DNA of 64,000 nucleotides. It comes from Desmodus rotundus (Eukaryota; Chordata; Mammalia; Chiroptera; Phyllostomidae). The notes under the pieces were generated by a model. That model was not told the origin of the DNA, searched no databases, and worked only from the letters and a program-made list of their open reading frames with translations. Location of the stretch: the NCBI RefSeq assembly GCF_022682495.2, contig NC_071388.1:29186139-29250138 (forward strand), in the 5' to 3' direction. The position numbers and the translations under genes were made by a program. How positions within the stretch are numbered: the stretch's first letter is position 1; each line of letters starts with the position of its first letter. Below are positions 1-10,174 of this stretch, in pieces.

Positions 1-555
1 TGGCTTCCCCATACCAGTTTCAGCATCATTATTATTTCCTCTGTGACCTGATTCCCAGTTTCTGGGTGTGTAGCTGCTGCATGGAATCCCAGCCACTCCC
101 TCTCCAACATTCCCCAGCATGCACTTTCCCTCTACATGCTCCCTTATAAATGTTCTTCCCTTTCTGGAACTTCCAGAGAAGCAAGATCTCAGTGTCCATT
201 GGAATCCCATCTAGATTTGGAAAGAGAACTTCAGTTACTTCAAGGGGGCACTCTGTGAGGTCAGCCTGGCCAAGAACTCAGCCAGTCCCAGAGACTCTGG
301 CCCACTTGGGAAGGAGCTCAGCAAGTAGAAGGTATCTGTGAGGTCAGCACTTGGAAGAATCAGTTGCTCAGGGCAATGGGTGGCAGAGCTTTGGACCCTG
401 TACTTCCCTCCTGCAGCACTTCTCTCCTGCAGCACTGTACAGGCACCAGACTGACCCCCACACCTTTGTTCAGCACAGCTGTGCACAGCCTTATACAGTA
501 TCAGGGCCAAGGACCACTTTCCCATCCTCTTAAGTCTGTTCCTCAGCCCCTACCT
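1..555. other. unique sequence, no feature recognised
   Basis: Moderate-GC unique-looking sequence. Short overlapping open frames occur on both strands (up to 96 codons), but I saw no codon signature, splice-site pair or recognisable domain. I cannot support a gene here. Confidence 0.4.
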
Positions 556-559
556 ATTT

Positions 560-665
560 GCCACCCACCTTGGCCACTATTTTGTGAATATGGCAAATCA
601 CTCAATCTCTGAAGGCCTCCAAGCCCCAGTTTTTTCATCTTTAAAATGGGTAAATATAGAGAAAG
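560..665 (+). repeat. MIR-like ancient SINE fragment
   Basis: The segment follows the MIR core: a stretch resembling 'gcaaatcactcaatctctg', then a CCCCAGTTTTTTCATC block and 'aaaatgggtaaatat'. These match the conserved 'caagtcacttaacctctctg' and 'cctcatctgtaaaatgggg' parts of mammalian MIR on the plus strand. It is diverged, as expected for this ancient family. Confidence 0.6.
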
Positions 666-839
666 CATTCAGGTTGGACCCTGACCCTCATCACTGTTGT
701 TACAATCACCATGCTTACTTCAGAAGCTGCAGTGTATGGAGAAAAAGCCACTGAAACACCCAGCACAAAGTTTAACACATAACAGCTTCTATGAAATCCT
801 CAGCCTAACTTGTTAGAACACACTGACACATAACCCCCT

Positions 840-1954
840 AGAAAACATCCAAAACTCTACACAAAAGGTATTAATAAATGAATCTAAATGGAATAATACA
901 AAATGTCAACATGAAAGCAGTAATGGAGAAAATGAGAGACAAAAAAGGCATAAGACATAGAAAAAGTAAATAGCAAAAAGTCAGAAGCACTTTTTATTTG
1001 TAACTACTTTCAAAGAAAATGGCTTAATCTATCCAATCAAAAGCTATAGATGGGAAACATGGATAAAAAGACATTCAGCTACACGCTGATTATAAGAGAT
1101 TCACTTTACACTCTAATAAGTTGAAAGTGAACGGGTAGAAAAATACCCCATGCATGTAGTAACCTAAAGAGAGCCGAGGTAGTTATACCAATATCAAACA
1201 AAATATATTTTAAACAAATTACTTATTAAAGACAAAGAAGAGCATTACATATTGACAAAAGAGACAATTCATCCAGATCTATCCATTACAAACATGTATG
1301 CACTAAACAACAGAGCCTCAAAATATACAAAGCAAATATTCATAGAATCGAAGGGAGGAAGAAGAACAGTTCTATCACAACAGTTGGAGATTTCAATATT
1401 CCACTTTCAGTAATAGAATATCTAGACAGAGGATCGATAAGCAAATAGAGAACGTCAGACAGATGTGTATATAACACTTCCTCCAACCAGAGCAGAATAC
1501 GCCATCATGTCAAGTGCACATGGGGTGTTCTCCAGGACAGGCCATATGTCATAAAGCCAGTCAATACACTTAAAATACCAGTAACTTCTTCAACCACAAT
1601 GAAATGAAGGCAGAAATCACAAATTAAGAAAAACTGGAAATTTCACACATACTGTGAAAATTAAACAAGACAATTTTAATCAACCAAAAGGTCCAAAATG
1701 AAATCACAAGGGAAATTAGAAAATACTTAAGTAGGTATAAAAATGAAAATACATGAATACAACATATCAAAATATATGGGGTTCAGCAATTGCAGTGTTC
1801 AGAGAATATTTTATAACTATAAATGCCTGAATTTTTATGGAATTGAAAACTAAAATTAATAATCTAACTTTATAACAAAGGAATTAGAAAAAGGTAAAAC
1901 AAGACCAAAGTTAGCTGAAAAGAAGGAAATAAAGATCAGAACAGAGATAAATGA
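840..1954 (+). mobile_element. old L1 fragment, ORF2 endonuclease region
   Basis: A-rich plus-strand sequence whose broken translation follows the L1 ORF2 endonuclease domain. A stretch near 1385-1412 reads like the conserved 'GDFNIPLS' motif, preceded by 'NMYALNNRASKYTKQI'-like sequence. Many stops and frameshifts mark it as an inactive old copy. It is interrupted at about 1955 by a younger L1 and resumes at about 2477 in the same orientation. Confidence 0.75.
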
Positions 1955-2468
1955 TTAATCCGGGACACTGTTTTTTTTCCTCTCTTGACTACCATGAATA
2001 GCGCTGCAATGAACATAGGTGTGTATATGTCTTTGTGAAGAAATGTTTTACAGTTTTTCAGGTAGGTGCCCCAAAGAGCATTTGTGTGGTCATATGGTAA
2101 CTCCTTTCTTAATTTCTTGAGGAGCCCCCATACAGTTTTCCATGGATGATTAGATAAGGAAGATATAGTACATATATACAATGGAATATTACTCAGTCAC
2201 AAGAAAACCTACAATACTTCCGTTTTTAAAATCATGGATAGATTTTGAGAATATCATGCTAAGTGAAATAAATAAGACAGAAAAAAGTAAGAACTACATG
2301 ATTTCACTCACATGTGGGATATAAAACTGAAACCAACAAATTAACAAAAAAAAATAACTCATATAGACACAGACAGTACATGATATATTACAGAACTGTA
2401 CACTTGAAATCTATATAATCTTATTAACCAATGCCACACCAATTACTTTAACTTAAAAAAGAATGAAA
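1955..2468 (+). mobile_element. L1 3' fragment with 5' inversion (twin priming)
   Basis: The left part (about 1968-2143) is L1 ORF2 3' sequence in reverse orientation. The right part (about 2144-2460) is forward L1 that begins where the inverted piece ends and runs through the 3'UTR ('gaactgtacacttgaaatc') to an A-rich tail. The two pieces are adjacent in the L1 consensus and do not overlap, which is the product expected of twin priming. A flanking repeat 'ataaatga' at 1947-1954 and 2469-2476 fits a target site duplication within the older L1. Confidence 0.7.
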
Positions 2469-2476
2469 ATAAATGA

Positions 2477-3075
2477 AATAGAAAACAGAAAAACAATAAG
2501 AGAAAAACAATGAAACCTAGAGTGTCCCTTTCAAAACATAAAATTGACAAGTTTACAACAAATTTTACAAAGAAGAAAAGAGACAAATAACTAAAATCAA
2601 AAATGAAAGTAGAGACATCACTACTGATTATACAAAATTTGTAGAATAATACTATGAACAAAATGTGACAACTTAAATGACAAATTCCTAGAAACACACA
2701 AATTATCAAAATTCACACAAGAATAGCAAGTCTAAATAGTCCTACAATAACTAAGGAAATTTAATCAGTAATCAAAGCTTCTCAACAAAGAAAATAATAG
2801 GGTCAGATAACTTCACTTGTGAATTCTATCAAATTCTTAAACTCTTCCAAAAAATAGCAGAAGAGGGAACACTCCCTAATTCATTTTATGAGAGCAGAAT
2901 TTCTTTGGTAACAAAACCAAAGGCATTGAAACTATAGACCACTATAAGAAAACTAAAGACTAATATTCTTTGTAAAATTAGATGAGGAAATTATCAACAA
3001 AATGTTAGCAAATCAAAATCAGCAGTACATTAAAACAATTATACACTGTGAACAAGAGGATTTATCCCCAGAATC
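2477..3075 (+). mobile_element. old L1 fragment, ORF2 reverse transcriptase region
   Basis: This continues the old plus-strand L1 after the nested insertion. The region near 2790-3070 gives a broken translation resembling L1 reverse transcriptase: a '[18 protein letters not shown]'-like stretch, then a 'RGFIPRIQG'-like stretch. It is heavily mutated. It ends where MaLR LTR sequence begins. Confidence 0.7.
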
Positions 3076-3077
3076 CA

Positions 3078-3425
3078 AGGGGATATTCTATGGACTGAGT
3101 GTTTGTTTTCCCCCAGAATTCATGCATTGCAACCCAAATCTCCAATGCAATGGTATTTAGACATGGGGCATTTGGGAAGTAGTTCAGTCATGAAAGAGGG
3201 ACAGGTATAATGGGGTCAGTGCCCTTTATAACAAGAGACATGAGAGGACTTGCTCCCTCCCTCTACATTCCACCATGTGAGGCTCTGACAAGAAGAGGTC
3301 CATCTGTAAATGTGGAAGAGGGCCTTCACCAATAACTGGACCATGCTTGCACCTTGATCTTGGACTTCCCACACCTCCAGAAGTATGAATGATAAATATT
3401 TGTTGTTGAAGCAAAAAAAAAAAAA
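3078..3425 (+). mobile_element. MaLR-type LTR fragment followed by poly(A)
   Basis: LTR of the ERVL-MaLR group (MST/MLT1-like). It shows 'actgagtgtttgt', 'gacatggggcatttgggaa', 'ccatgtgaggctctgacaag', 'ccttgatcttggacttccc' and 'ctccagaa.tatgaatgataaatatttgttgttgaagc' blocks in the usual order. The sequence stops just after the polyadenylation region and is followed by about 13 A residues at 3413-3425. The usual LTR 3' end is missing. Confidence 0.7.
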
Positions 3426-3639
3426 GGAAAACTCCAGTTTGAGACAAAGTAAATTTTGCAATGCATATGTCTAATTTGAAACATGTACCCAGACTGTATA
3501 AAAATCACGTGGTAAGATGTTTGTAAGTTTAAAAAGGCAAACAAAACAGGAGCTATACAAAATAAGATATATGAATGCTAAAAAGCGTACAAAAATAGTA
3601 TAAAGATTATTTGTCATTAAGTAAATTGAATTTCTTTTG

Positions 3640-3970
3640 ATTCGTGAAAATTCATTGTTTATTAAAATTCTTTACATCTGACAAATGTATTGAGGATAGT
3701 TTTACCAGAATCTACCACAGTGAGAAACCACTACAAATCTACTAAAAGCTAAAATTAAAAAGACTGACAAAATCAAATATCAGTAAAGATATAGAACTGA
3801 AATTTTTATACATTAAAATTAATATAGTCATATTTAAAAACAATTTGGGAATACATTTAAAAATTCAGACTCACAATACCACTCTGGAATTTTACTCATA
3901 GTTTTTTGCACCAGAGACATGAAAACCGCATTCACACATATTGACTTCCATGCGAATGTTTATAGTAGCT
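3640..3970 (+). mobile_element. old L1 fragment, 3' part of ORF2
   Basis: Diverged plus-strand L1 sequence: 'gagaaaccactacaaatct', 'gctaaaattaaaaagactga', 'caatttgggaatac' and 'catgcgaatgtttatagtag' follow the C-terminal part of ORF2 in order. It may belong to the same old L1 as 840-3075. Confidence 0.65.
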
Positions 3971-4445
3971 CCCCCTCTCTATCTCTCTGTCTCTCTCTCT
4001 TTATCTGTTTTTCTCTCTCTTTCTTTCTCACATGTGAGGACACAACAAGAAGGTAGCTATTTATAAGCTAGGAAGAACTCTCACCAGAAACTCTGTCTGC
4101 TATCATCCTTGCCTTGAATTTCTCAGTTCCAGAACTGTAAGAAATAAATTTCTGTTATTTAAGCCATTCAATCTATAAAAATTTTTAAAGATTTTATTTA
4201 TTTATTTTTAGAGAGAGGGGAAAGGAGGAGAAAGGAGAGGAGAGAAACATAAATAAGTGGTTGTCTCTCATGCACCCGCTACTGGGGACCTGGCCTGCAT
4301 CCCAGGCCTGTGCCCTGACTGGGAATTGAACCAGTGCCCCTTCGGTTCGCAAGCCAGCACTCAACCCACCAAACCACACTGGCCAGGGCGATCTATGATA
4401 CTTTGTTACAGCAGCCCTAAAAGAGTAATAGACTTATATGAATCT
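3971..4445 (+). mobile_element. MaLR-type LTR, split by a VES SINE
   Basis: The 3' half of a MaLR LTR: a CT-rich stretch, 'cacatgtgaggacacaaca', 'agctaggaagaactctcac', 'cttgccttgaatttctcag', 'aagaaataaatttctgttat' and 'aagccattcaatctat'. After the SINE at 4182-4388 it resumes with 'gatctatgatactttgttac' and ends near 'gtaatagact'. The AATAAA signal near 4143 fits an LTR R region. Confidence 0.8.
4182..4388 (-). mobile_element. VES-type tRNA-derived SINE
   Basis: Reads antisense. From left to right it has the T-rich tail 'gattttatttatttattttt', a GA-rich block, 'ttgtctctcatgcacccgct', 'ggggacctggcctgcatccc', 'gccctgactgggaattgaac' and the end 'ccacactggccaggg', the complement of the SINE 5' end. 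It is nearly full length and inserted in a MaLR LTR. 'aatctata' and 'gatctatga' at the two edges suggest a degraded target duplication. Confidence 0.9.
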
Positions 4446-4749
4446 CTTCTTACAAATATTTCAATATGCATTCATTTGTATCTATATCAAGCTAGAAATG
4501 AGTTCATATACGTGTCTGCAACTCCAGCCCAGTACCACATGGATCATTCTAAGCTGTTCTCCTTGCTTGTCTCTGATTTTCCAGGTCGACCATGAGAAAC
4601 CTGGTTCTCACTAGCTGCTATATGATTTTTCAATTTCAGTTTATATGTATAATGGTTTTAAATTATTAACTGATACCTTCATGGGAAATAATGTATCAGC
4701 TATAGTTGAGTATTTATTCACAATTTCTTTTTCCTGTTTATTTCATGTG

Positions 4750-5110
4750 TTTAGAACAGATTTTTTGCACAGAATGCATTCTATCCTGTAATCTCTTGAC
4801 TTTCTACATGACTTCTTTTAGATTAAGATTCACTCTTTGTGCTGTAAAGTTCTGTGGGTTTTGATAAGTACACAAGGTCGAATATTCATCACTACGGTGT
4901 CATTCAGAATAGTGTCACAGCTCTAAATAATAAAATACGCTTGCACTGCATTATATACAGAACAACTTCACATTTCTAAAAAAAACCCTTTTCTTAACCT
5001 ATTCAGCCCTCTCTTCTCCCCCAAAACTGTAGTCTTTTTATTGTGCTTAGAGTTTTTCTTTTTTAATAATGTGTCCTATAATTGGAAAACAACAATACTG
5101 GCATTCCTTT
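4750..5110 (-). mobile_element. L1M-type 3'UTR, antisense
   Basis: Stretches such as 'attcactctttgtgctgtaa', 'gttctgtgggttttgataag' and 'gtcattcagaatagtgtcac', followed by 'actgtagtctttttattgtg', follow the antisense of the old mammalian L1 3' region. No coding sequence is preserved. Confidence 0.55.
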
Positions 5111-6325
5111 TACATTGCCCCCCTTTTCATGGGCTTTCTTAAATCTCTCGTTTTGTTTTTTATCTTTATGCACTCTTTGCCTCTTTCTCACCTTTATATT
5201 GACTCTACCACAATGTCCTTTAAAGATTTTTCATTTTTTTCCTTGGTAAACATATTTCCAGGATTGTTCTTCAGATGGTTACCAAGGTACCTCTTTCAGT
5301 TCAAATTTATGCTTAAATTTTCCCTGATTTTTTAACTTGTTGTTCAACATTTCAACTTCTATGCTTGACTATAACATAAGCAATTTAGAACTAAATATTT
5401 ATTTTCTGGCCATAGCCTATGCCCAAGTCCTACTTGGTAGTGTTTCTTACTGAATCATTTCTCTCTAAAAGTATTAATATATTTAACATTTAAACAGGAC
5501 TACTAAACTGGTTAATAGCAAAAGAAAAATGTTTAAGGGATTTATGTACTGTCTGAAATGGCATTAATTTTTTTTGGAAGAGTGTATTTGTATTTTAATC
5601 ATATTTTAACTGGTTAAAATTACTATTTGAGTGGTAGTTTTGAATATTTTCCTCCATAACAGGATCGTAAGAGTAAGAATTATTCAAAGTCATGTGTGTT
5701 TGGATGATTGCTGTGCTTGGTGTGAAGAAAAGGAAAAAGAACATGAAGGAGGGCTAACAAGGACCTGTATGTATGCCCTACTCTATATGTAGGCTGTTCA
5801 CAGATAGTCTGTGCCTTCGAGATGTATTCCTTGTATTGTGTAACAAGATAACTTGCTTTAGTGTTGTGACATCTGATTATATGGCAGTGAGTCAAACTGA
5901 ATCCTTGAAAAAATATCTATATTAATGGACTATATTGTGCCTCAATTTGGGTTATTTCTTGGCTGCATAGAAGGTGACTCCAAGTCTCATATGGGTATTA
6001 ATGTTGATAATTTTATTAAGGTTGGGTTTGTGAGGATTTGTTTATGCCTATGTATTCTTTTCTTAGATGATGATGATTTTATTTTTTCTGTGTATTCTTC
6101 ATGATATGACAAGACTTTGTTGACTCACTAGCATACCTCAATAGTTTTATTAGCTCTAAAATAACTTCATTATTTTCTTTTAATGATTTTAAACAATTTT
6201 TCCTCTGTAATCATGGATTGTCTGCTTTTTCTATATTTCTGCACTACCTTTGCAAGCATTTAATGAGTCACATAGTGTCATGGTTCATAGATTATTGAAT
6301 AAATATTCCAAAATGGATAAATAGT
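5111..6325. other. AT-rich unique sequence
   Basis: AT-rich intergenic-type sequence. Short open frames near 5069-5335 and 5680-5895 show no protein-family resemblance. No repeat was recognised with confidence. Confidence 0.4.
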
Positions 6326-6329
6326 GATT

Positions 6330-6640
6330 TCAGTAATGTCTTTTATTATAGCCCCTTTTAAAGAAGCAATAGAAATCTATTTTCTCATAGTTCTGGAGAG
6401 CAGAAGTCCAAGATCAGGGTCAGATGAGGGCTGCCTCTTGCCCTTGCCAATTCTTTCCGTGTGCTCACATGGAGGAGAGAAGAAAGAGGCAGCTCACTGG
6501 TGTCTCTTTTTATGAGGGTCTCACACTCACGACCTCTTTAATTTGATTATATCGCTAAAGCCTCATCTCCCAATACCATTATACTGGGGATTAGAATTTC
6601 AATCTACATATTTGGGGGGCACAAATATTCAGTCTGTAAC
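6330..6640 (-). mobile_element. MaLR-type LTR, antisense
   Basis: Antisense MLT1/MST-like LTR: 'ctcatagttctggagagcag', 'aagtccaagatcagggtcag', 'gtgctcacatggaggagaga', 'ctcatctcccaataccatta' and 'catatttggggggcacaaat' occur in reverse consensus order. In the minus orientation this is the 3' LTR of the adjoining internal region. Confidence 0.75.
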
Positions 6641-7760
6641 ATTCCTTCTCTGCTTCCCTAAATTCATGTCCTCCTCACAAGCAAAATATATTCACTTAAT
6701 CTCAACAGTCCCAAGAGTCTCAATTTATTTCAGCATCAACTCTAATGTCTAAATTTCAGTTTTATTCTAAATATGTAAATCAGGTATGGATGAGACTCTA
6801 TGGCTTACTCTGAAGCAAAATTTCTCAGTATTAGAAAACTGTGAAACCAGACATGTTCAGTTCTTACAAAATACAGTGGAGAGGTAGGCATAGAATAGAT
6901 ATTCCCATTCAAAAAGGGAGAAATCACAAGGAAGGAAGGAGTGGTCAGTCCCAAGCAAGCTCAAAATATAGCGATAAAGTTCCCTTTGATCTTACAGCTT
7001 GAGAATAATCTTCATTGGCTCAATATCCTACCTTTAAGTTAACTGGGATGACAAGGTCACCACTATGGATGGGGTCTTTGGAGGAGATACTGCCCCCAAG
7101 GCTCACCCAGAAATCCCACCACTAAAGCTCTGGATAAGGATGTCCCACCTCCTGTAACTGAGACAGTGGCCATGTTCAGGGTCAGTTTTCCCTCCTGTTG
7201 AGTAAAAGGACACATTTGTAGAAGATTAGCTCTATCGTTTTGTCATGCCATGTCTAAGTCCAACATCCTTCCTTTATTTCATCTTCTCTGCCCCCTTCAG
7301 TTCAGGCTGGCAGTGTTTCTGCCCATGTAAACTCCAGAACTCTTTAACAAACGATTCTTCAGCCACACCCTTAAGTGTTCTCTTCAGTACAAGCTTTCTC
7401 ATTTACTATAATATGACATGAGTTAAGAAAGTTCCAGTCTTCAAGTTCTAGTTTATATCTGCTATCTCATCTTCAATTTATCTCTGCCTTTTTGTATTTT
7501 ACTGTAAGTAGTTAAGAGGAACCGAGCAACTCCTTCAACACCTCACTTAGAAACGTGTTGAGCTAAATGGTCCCAGGTCCTGCCATCCATAAAACATCAG
7601 GACACAGTCTAACCAAGTTCTGTCCTACTTTATAATGTGGTTGTCTTTCCTCTAGTTTCTAGTAACATAACACATTTCTCATTTCTATCTGAGACCTTAC
7701 CAGAATTGCACTTAATGTCATTTCCAGCATGAGTACTTCAAGGTATTTAAGTGCAACTCC
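6641..7760 (-). mobile_element. MaLR internal region, antisense, degenerate
   Basis: Follows the LTR without a break. Blocks such as 'aatcaggtatggatgagact', 'gaagcaaaatttctcagtat', 'cctgccatccataaaacatc', 'aaccaagttctgtcctactt' and 'catttctatctgagacctta' match my recollection of THE1/MST/MLT1 internal sequence on the minus strand. No open frame survives. The right-hand LTR was not identified. Confidence 0.55.
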
Positions 7761-8117
7761 TGTACCTATCCTACTGTCAGCCTTGTAATATGCAGCAAAA
7801 AGAATGAAAGGCAATGGCTGTAACACATGTTAAAAGTTTTGGAGTAATTTCAGTTTATTTCTTCTACACTCATGTTTTTATATGAGGTGTGTGCATATGT
7901 GCTGTTTATATTTATGGAGGCATTATGAAGATTATTCCATAGATATGTTGATCATCAAAATATTAGTAGTGTGTTTCCTGTCTGATAATGTCTTAATAAA
8001 TTCAAGTTCCAATTTCCTCTAACCCTAGATAAATTATTTTTTTCAATGGGGGTCATTTTATAAAGGATGTCACAATCCTTGAACACTACACCATTCAGAA
8101 ATTACTGCTGGACAAAG

Positions 8118-8241
8118 CATTGAAAATCTTAAAATCTAATAGAAGTGAATAGCTGTGGCTAATGCTAAGAAAAAAGAGCTAGTGTTTTAAATAAGAAATG
8201 TCCAACCAGATCTTCAGTACAGCTAGGTGGGGCAGTACATT
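8118..8241 (+). repeat. local direct duplication, copy A
   Basis: It shares 'cattgaaaatcttaaaatct', 'gaagtgaatagctgtgg' and 'ccagatcttcagtacagct' in the same order with 8640-8736. Copy A carries roughly 25-30 extra bases in the middle. It does not match a family I know, so it looks like a local duplication. Confidence 0.75.
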
Positions 8242-8293
8242 TATAAAATAATCTTGTGAGTTTAAGTTAATGCCTCAAACCTTTTTTAAATGC

Positions 8294-8537
8294 ACACCCA
8301 AGGACATGCTTATTAATTTTAGAGAGTGGAGAAGGAAGAAACTGGGAAAGAGAAACATTGATGTGAGAGAGAAACATTGATTGAATGGCTTTCATACATG
8401 CCCTGACCAAGGACCAAACCCGTAATATGGTGTCCGAACCCGCAACCTAGGCATGTGCTCTGACTAGGAGTCAAACCCATGACCTTTTGGTTTGCAGGAC
8501 AATGTCCAACCAACTGAGCCACACTGACAAGGGTTGT
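8294..8537 (-). mobile_element. older VES-type SINE
   Basis: Antisense tRNA-SINE. It contains 'gagaaacattgatgtgagag', 'gaacccgcaacctaggcatg', 'gactaggagtcaaacccatg' and the end 'actgagccacactgacaagg'. A target duplication 'ctcaaaccttttt(t)aaatgc' / 'ctcaaaccttttaagtgc' lies at about 8274-8293 and 8538-8555. It is more diverged than the other VES copies and inserted between the two arms of the local duplication. Confidence 0.85.
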
Positions 8538-8639
8538 CTCAAACCTTTTAAGTGCTGAAATCTATAATTTTGTTTCATTCTTAAAATGAAAATGAGTTCA
8601 GCATATCATTTCTTCAGCATTGTATAATTGTATGCTAAA

Positions 8640-8736
8640 CATTGAAAATCTTAAAATCTAATCGAAGTGAATAGCTGTGGATAATGTAACAAATAAGAAA
8701 TGTCTAACCAGATCTTCAGTACAGCTTCAGTACATT
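8640..8736 (+). repeat. local direct duplication, copy B
   Basis: Second arm of the duplication described at 8118-8241, about 520 bp downstream and in the same orientation. It is highly similar over the shared blocks but lacks the middle segment. Confidence 0.75.
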
Positions 8737-8879
8737 CACATTTTATTCCATTTTATGAGTTTACAAAGAGGACAGAAGTCTTGATTATCATTTCAAAATG
8801 AATTCTTAACTACATAGTGATATGTCACATAGAAATTGTTTAGACTGTGTCTATGGGATTTTTTTTCTTAGCCTAATCC

Positions 8880-9085
8880 CTTCACCTTTTTCACCCAGAA
8901 GGAAAGTGAGATGGGGGAGGTAGAAGAGTAAAGGTGGGATGAATGGTAATGGGAGGAGGCTTAACTTGATGTGGTGAGCACACCATACAAAATATAGATG
9001 ATATATTATAGAATCACACACCTGAAACCTGTATGATTTGATTAATAAATGTCACACCAATAAATTCAGTATTTTTTAAAAAAAC
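8880..9085 (+). mobile_element. L1 3' end
   Basis: Plus-strand L1 3'UTR end: 'gggatgaatggtaatgggag', 'cttaacttgatgtggtgagc' and 'cacacacctgaaacctgtat', then 'caccaataaattcagtattt' and an A-rich end. It is 5' truncated to about 200 bp. Confidence 0.75.
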
Positions 9086-9965
9086 TAAATTCTTCTGCCT
9101 TGATACAACAAATATTTTAGACTTATTTTATTATCTCAGATACAAATAGATTTTAAATAATCTATTTATTTATTTTAACTAAATAATAGACACTTAAAAT
9201 AATCTCATTCTTATGTCACTATAAGTGAATTTAAGGCAAAAATGTGTGATAATTTGAATTTTTTAATCTCGGCTTATTTAATTAACTTAAGCTACATCAG
9301 AGGTTAAAGAAAATAGTAACAAATGAAGATACAAATATTTTGTTTTTTATTCCTCTAACATTTTAATTTTTAATTTTTAGTGAAATCACCATATATTTAA
9401 TTATTTTGCAGCTGCACCTCCTTTTGAATAGCAAATATGTTCCAGAAAGCAGTGATGTACATACAGTCTTTAAAAATCAGATCACGTTTTCAATATACTT
9501 ATTGGAACAGCAAGTTAAAAGAATTGAGAAGTTCTTTATAAACTCTTAATGATCCTTATTAGTAACTGATTATTATTAATTAATTGATTATTAATAATTA
9601 TTCCAATTAATTCTTAATCATTTGGAACTTTATAAATAGTTCTAAATAATTAGGAATTATGAATAATTCTTTATACTTTAACTCTAAATTTATAAATGCG
9701 TGTAATGTGCCTTAACTTAGCAGGGGAGTTTCTTGCCCCAACACCAAGCCTCACTGCATTAATTGATGGTAATTGAGGTGATATGTATAAGTCACTTCAG
9801 ATTTACTAAAATATTTTTGGAACAGGTGCGGGAGAAACATTTTAAATAGCATATAACTGTTTTCAGGTATTCCTAAATTATTCATTACAATTGTATGAGT
9901 ACCTAACATTTGAAGGTATAGACAGAGAAGACCAGGACATTTTCTGCTTTTGTGAGGCCAGTGCA
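9086..9965. other. AT-rich unique sequence
   Basis: Very AT-rich. Around 9560-9670 there are overlapping imperfect palindromes built from AATTA/TAATT motifs. No gene or repeat family was identified. Confidence 0.4.
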
Positions 9966-10174
9966 CAGGGTTCCGCAGAAGTAACGCCTGCTCGAGAGTA
10001 GTCGGTAGGGTAATAATATGGGTGTGATAATTTATAGTTTTAATTTGAATATTTCACCTAACATGTCATATGGTGTGCTTGAACGTGATATTGTTATGTA
10101 ACAGAATTACATGCTTATGATTTTGTAATAAAAGATTTTGTAATAAAAAGAGGCATTATTTGTGCCAGGCACTG
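9966..10174 (+). mobile_element. short TIR element (MITE), copy 1
   Basis: About 209 bp with terminal inverted repeats: left 'cagggttccgcagaagtaac', right end (reverse complement) 'cagtgcctggcacaaataat'. The interior contains 'ttatagttttaatttgaata', 'gtgtgcttgaacgtgatatt' and 'acatgcttatgattttgtaa', shared with copies at 32516-32722 and 54911-56320. A TA follows the right end. It is too small to encode a transposase, so it is a non-autonomous Tc1/mariner-like element. Confidence 0.75.

Noticed and set aside
4257..4595. 112-codon plus-strand frame
   Set aside because: It begins in the antisense VES SINE and runs through MaLR LTR sequence.
9560..9670. AT-rich palindromes as a replication origin or hairpin gene
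   Set aside because: Low-complexity AATTA/TAATT sequence easily gives palindromes by chance; no supporting feature.
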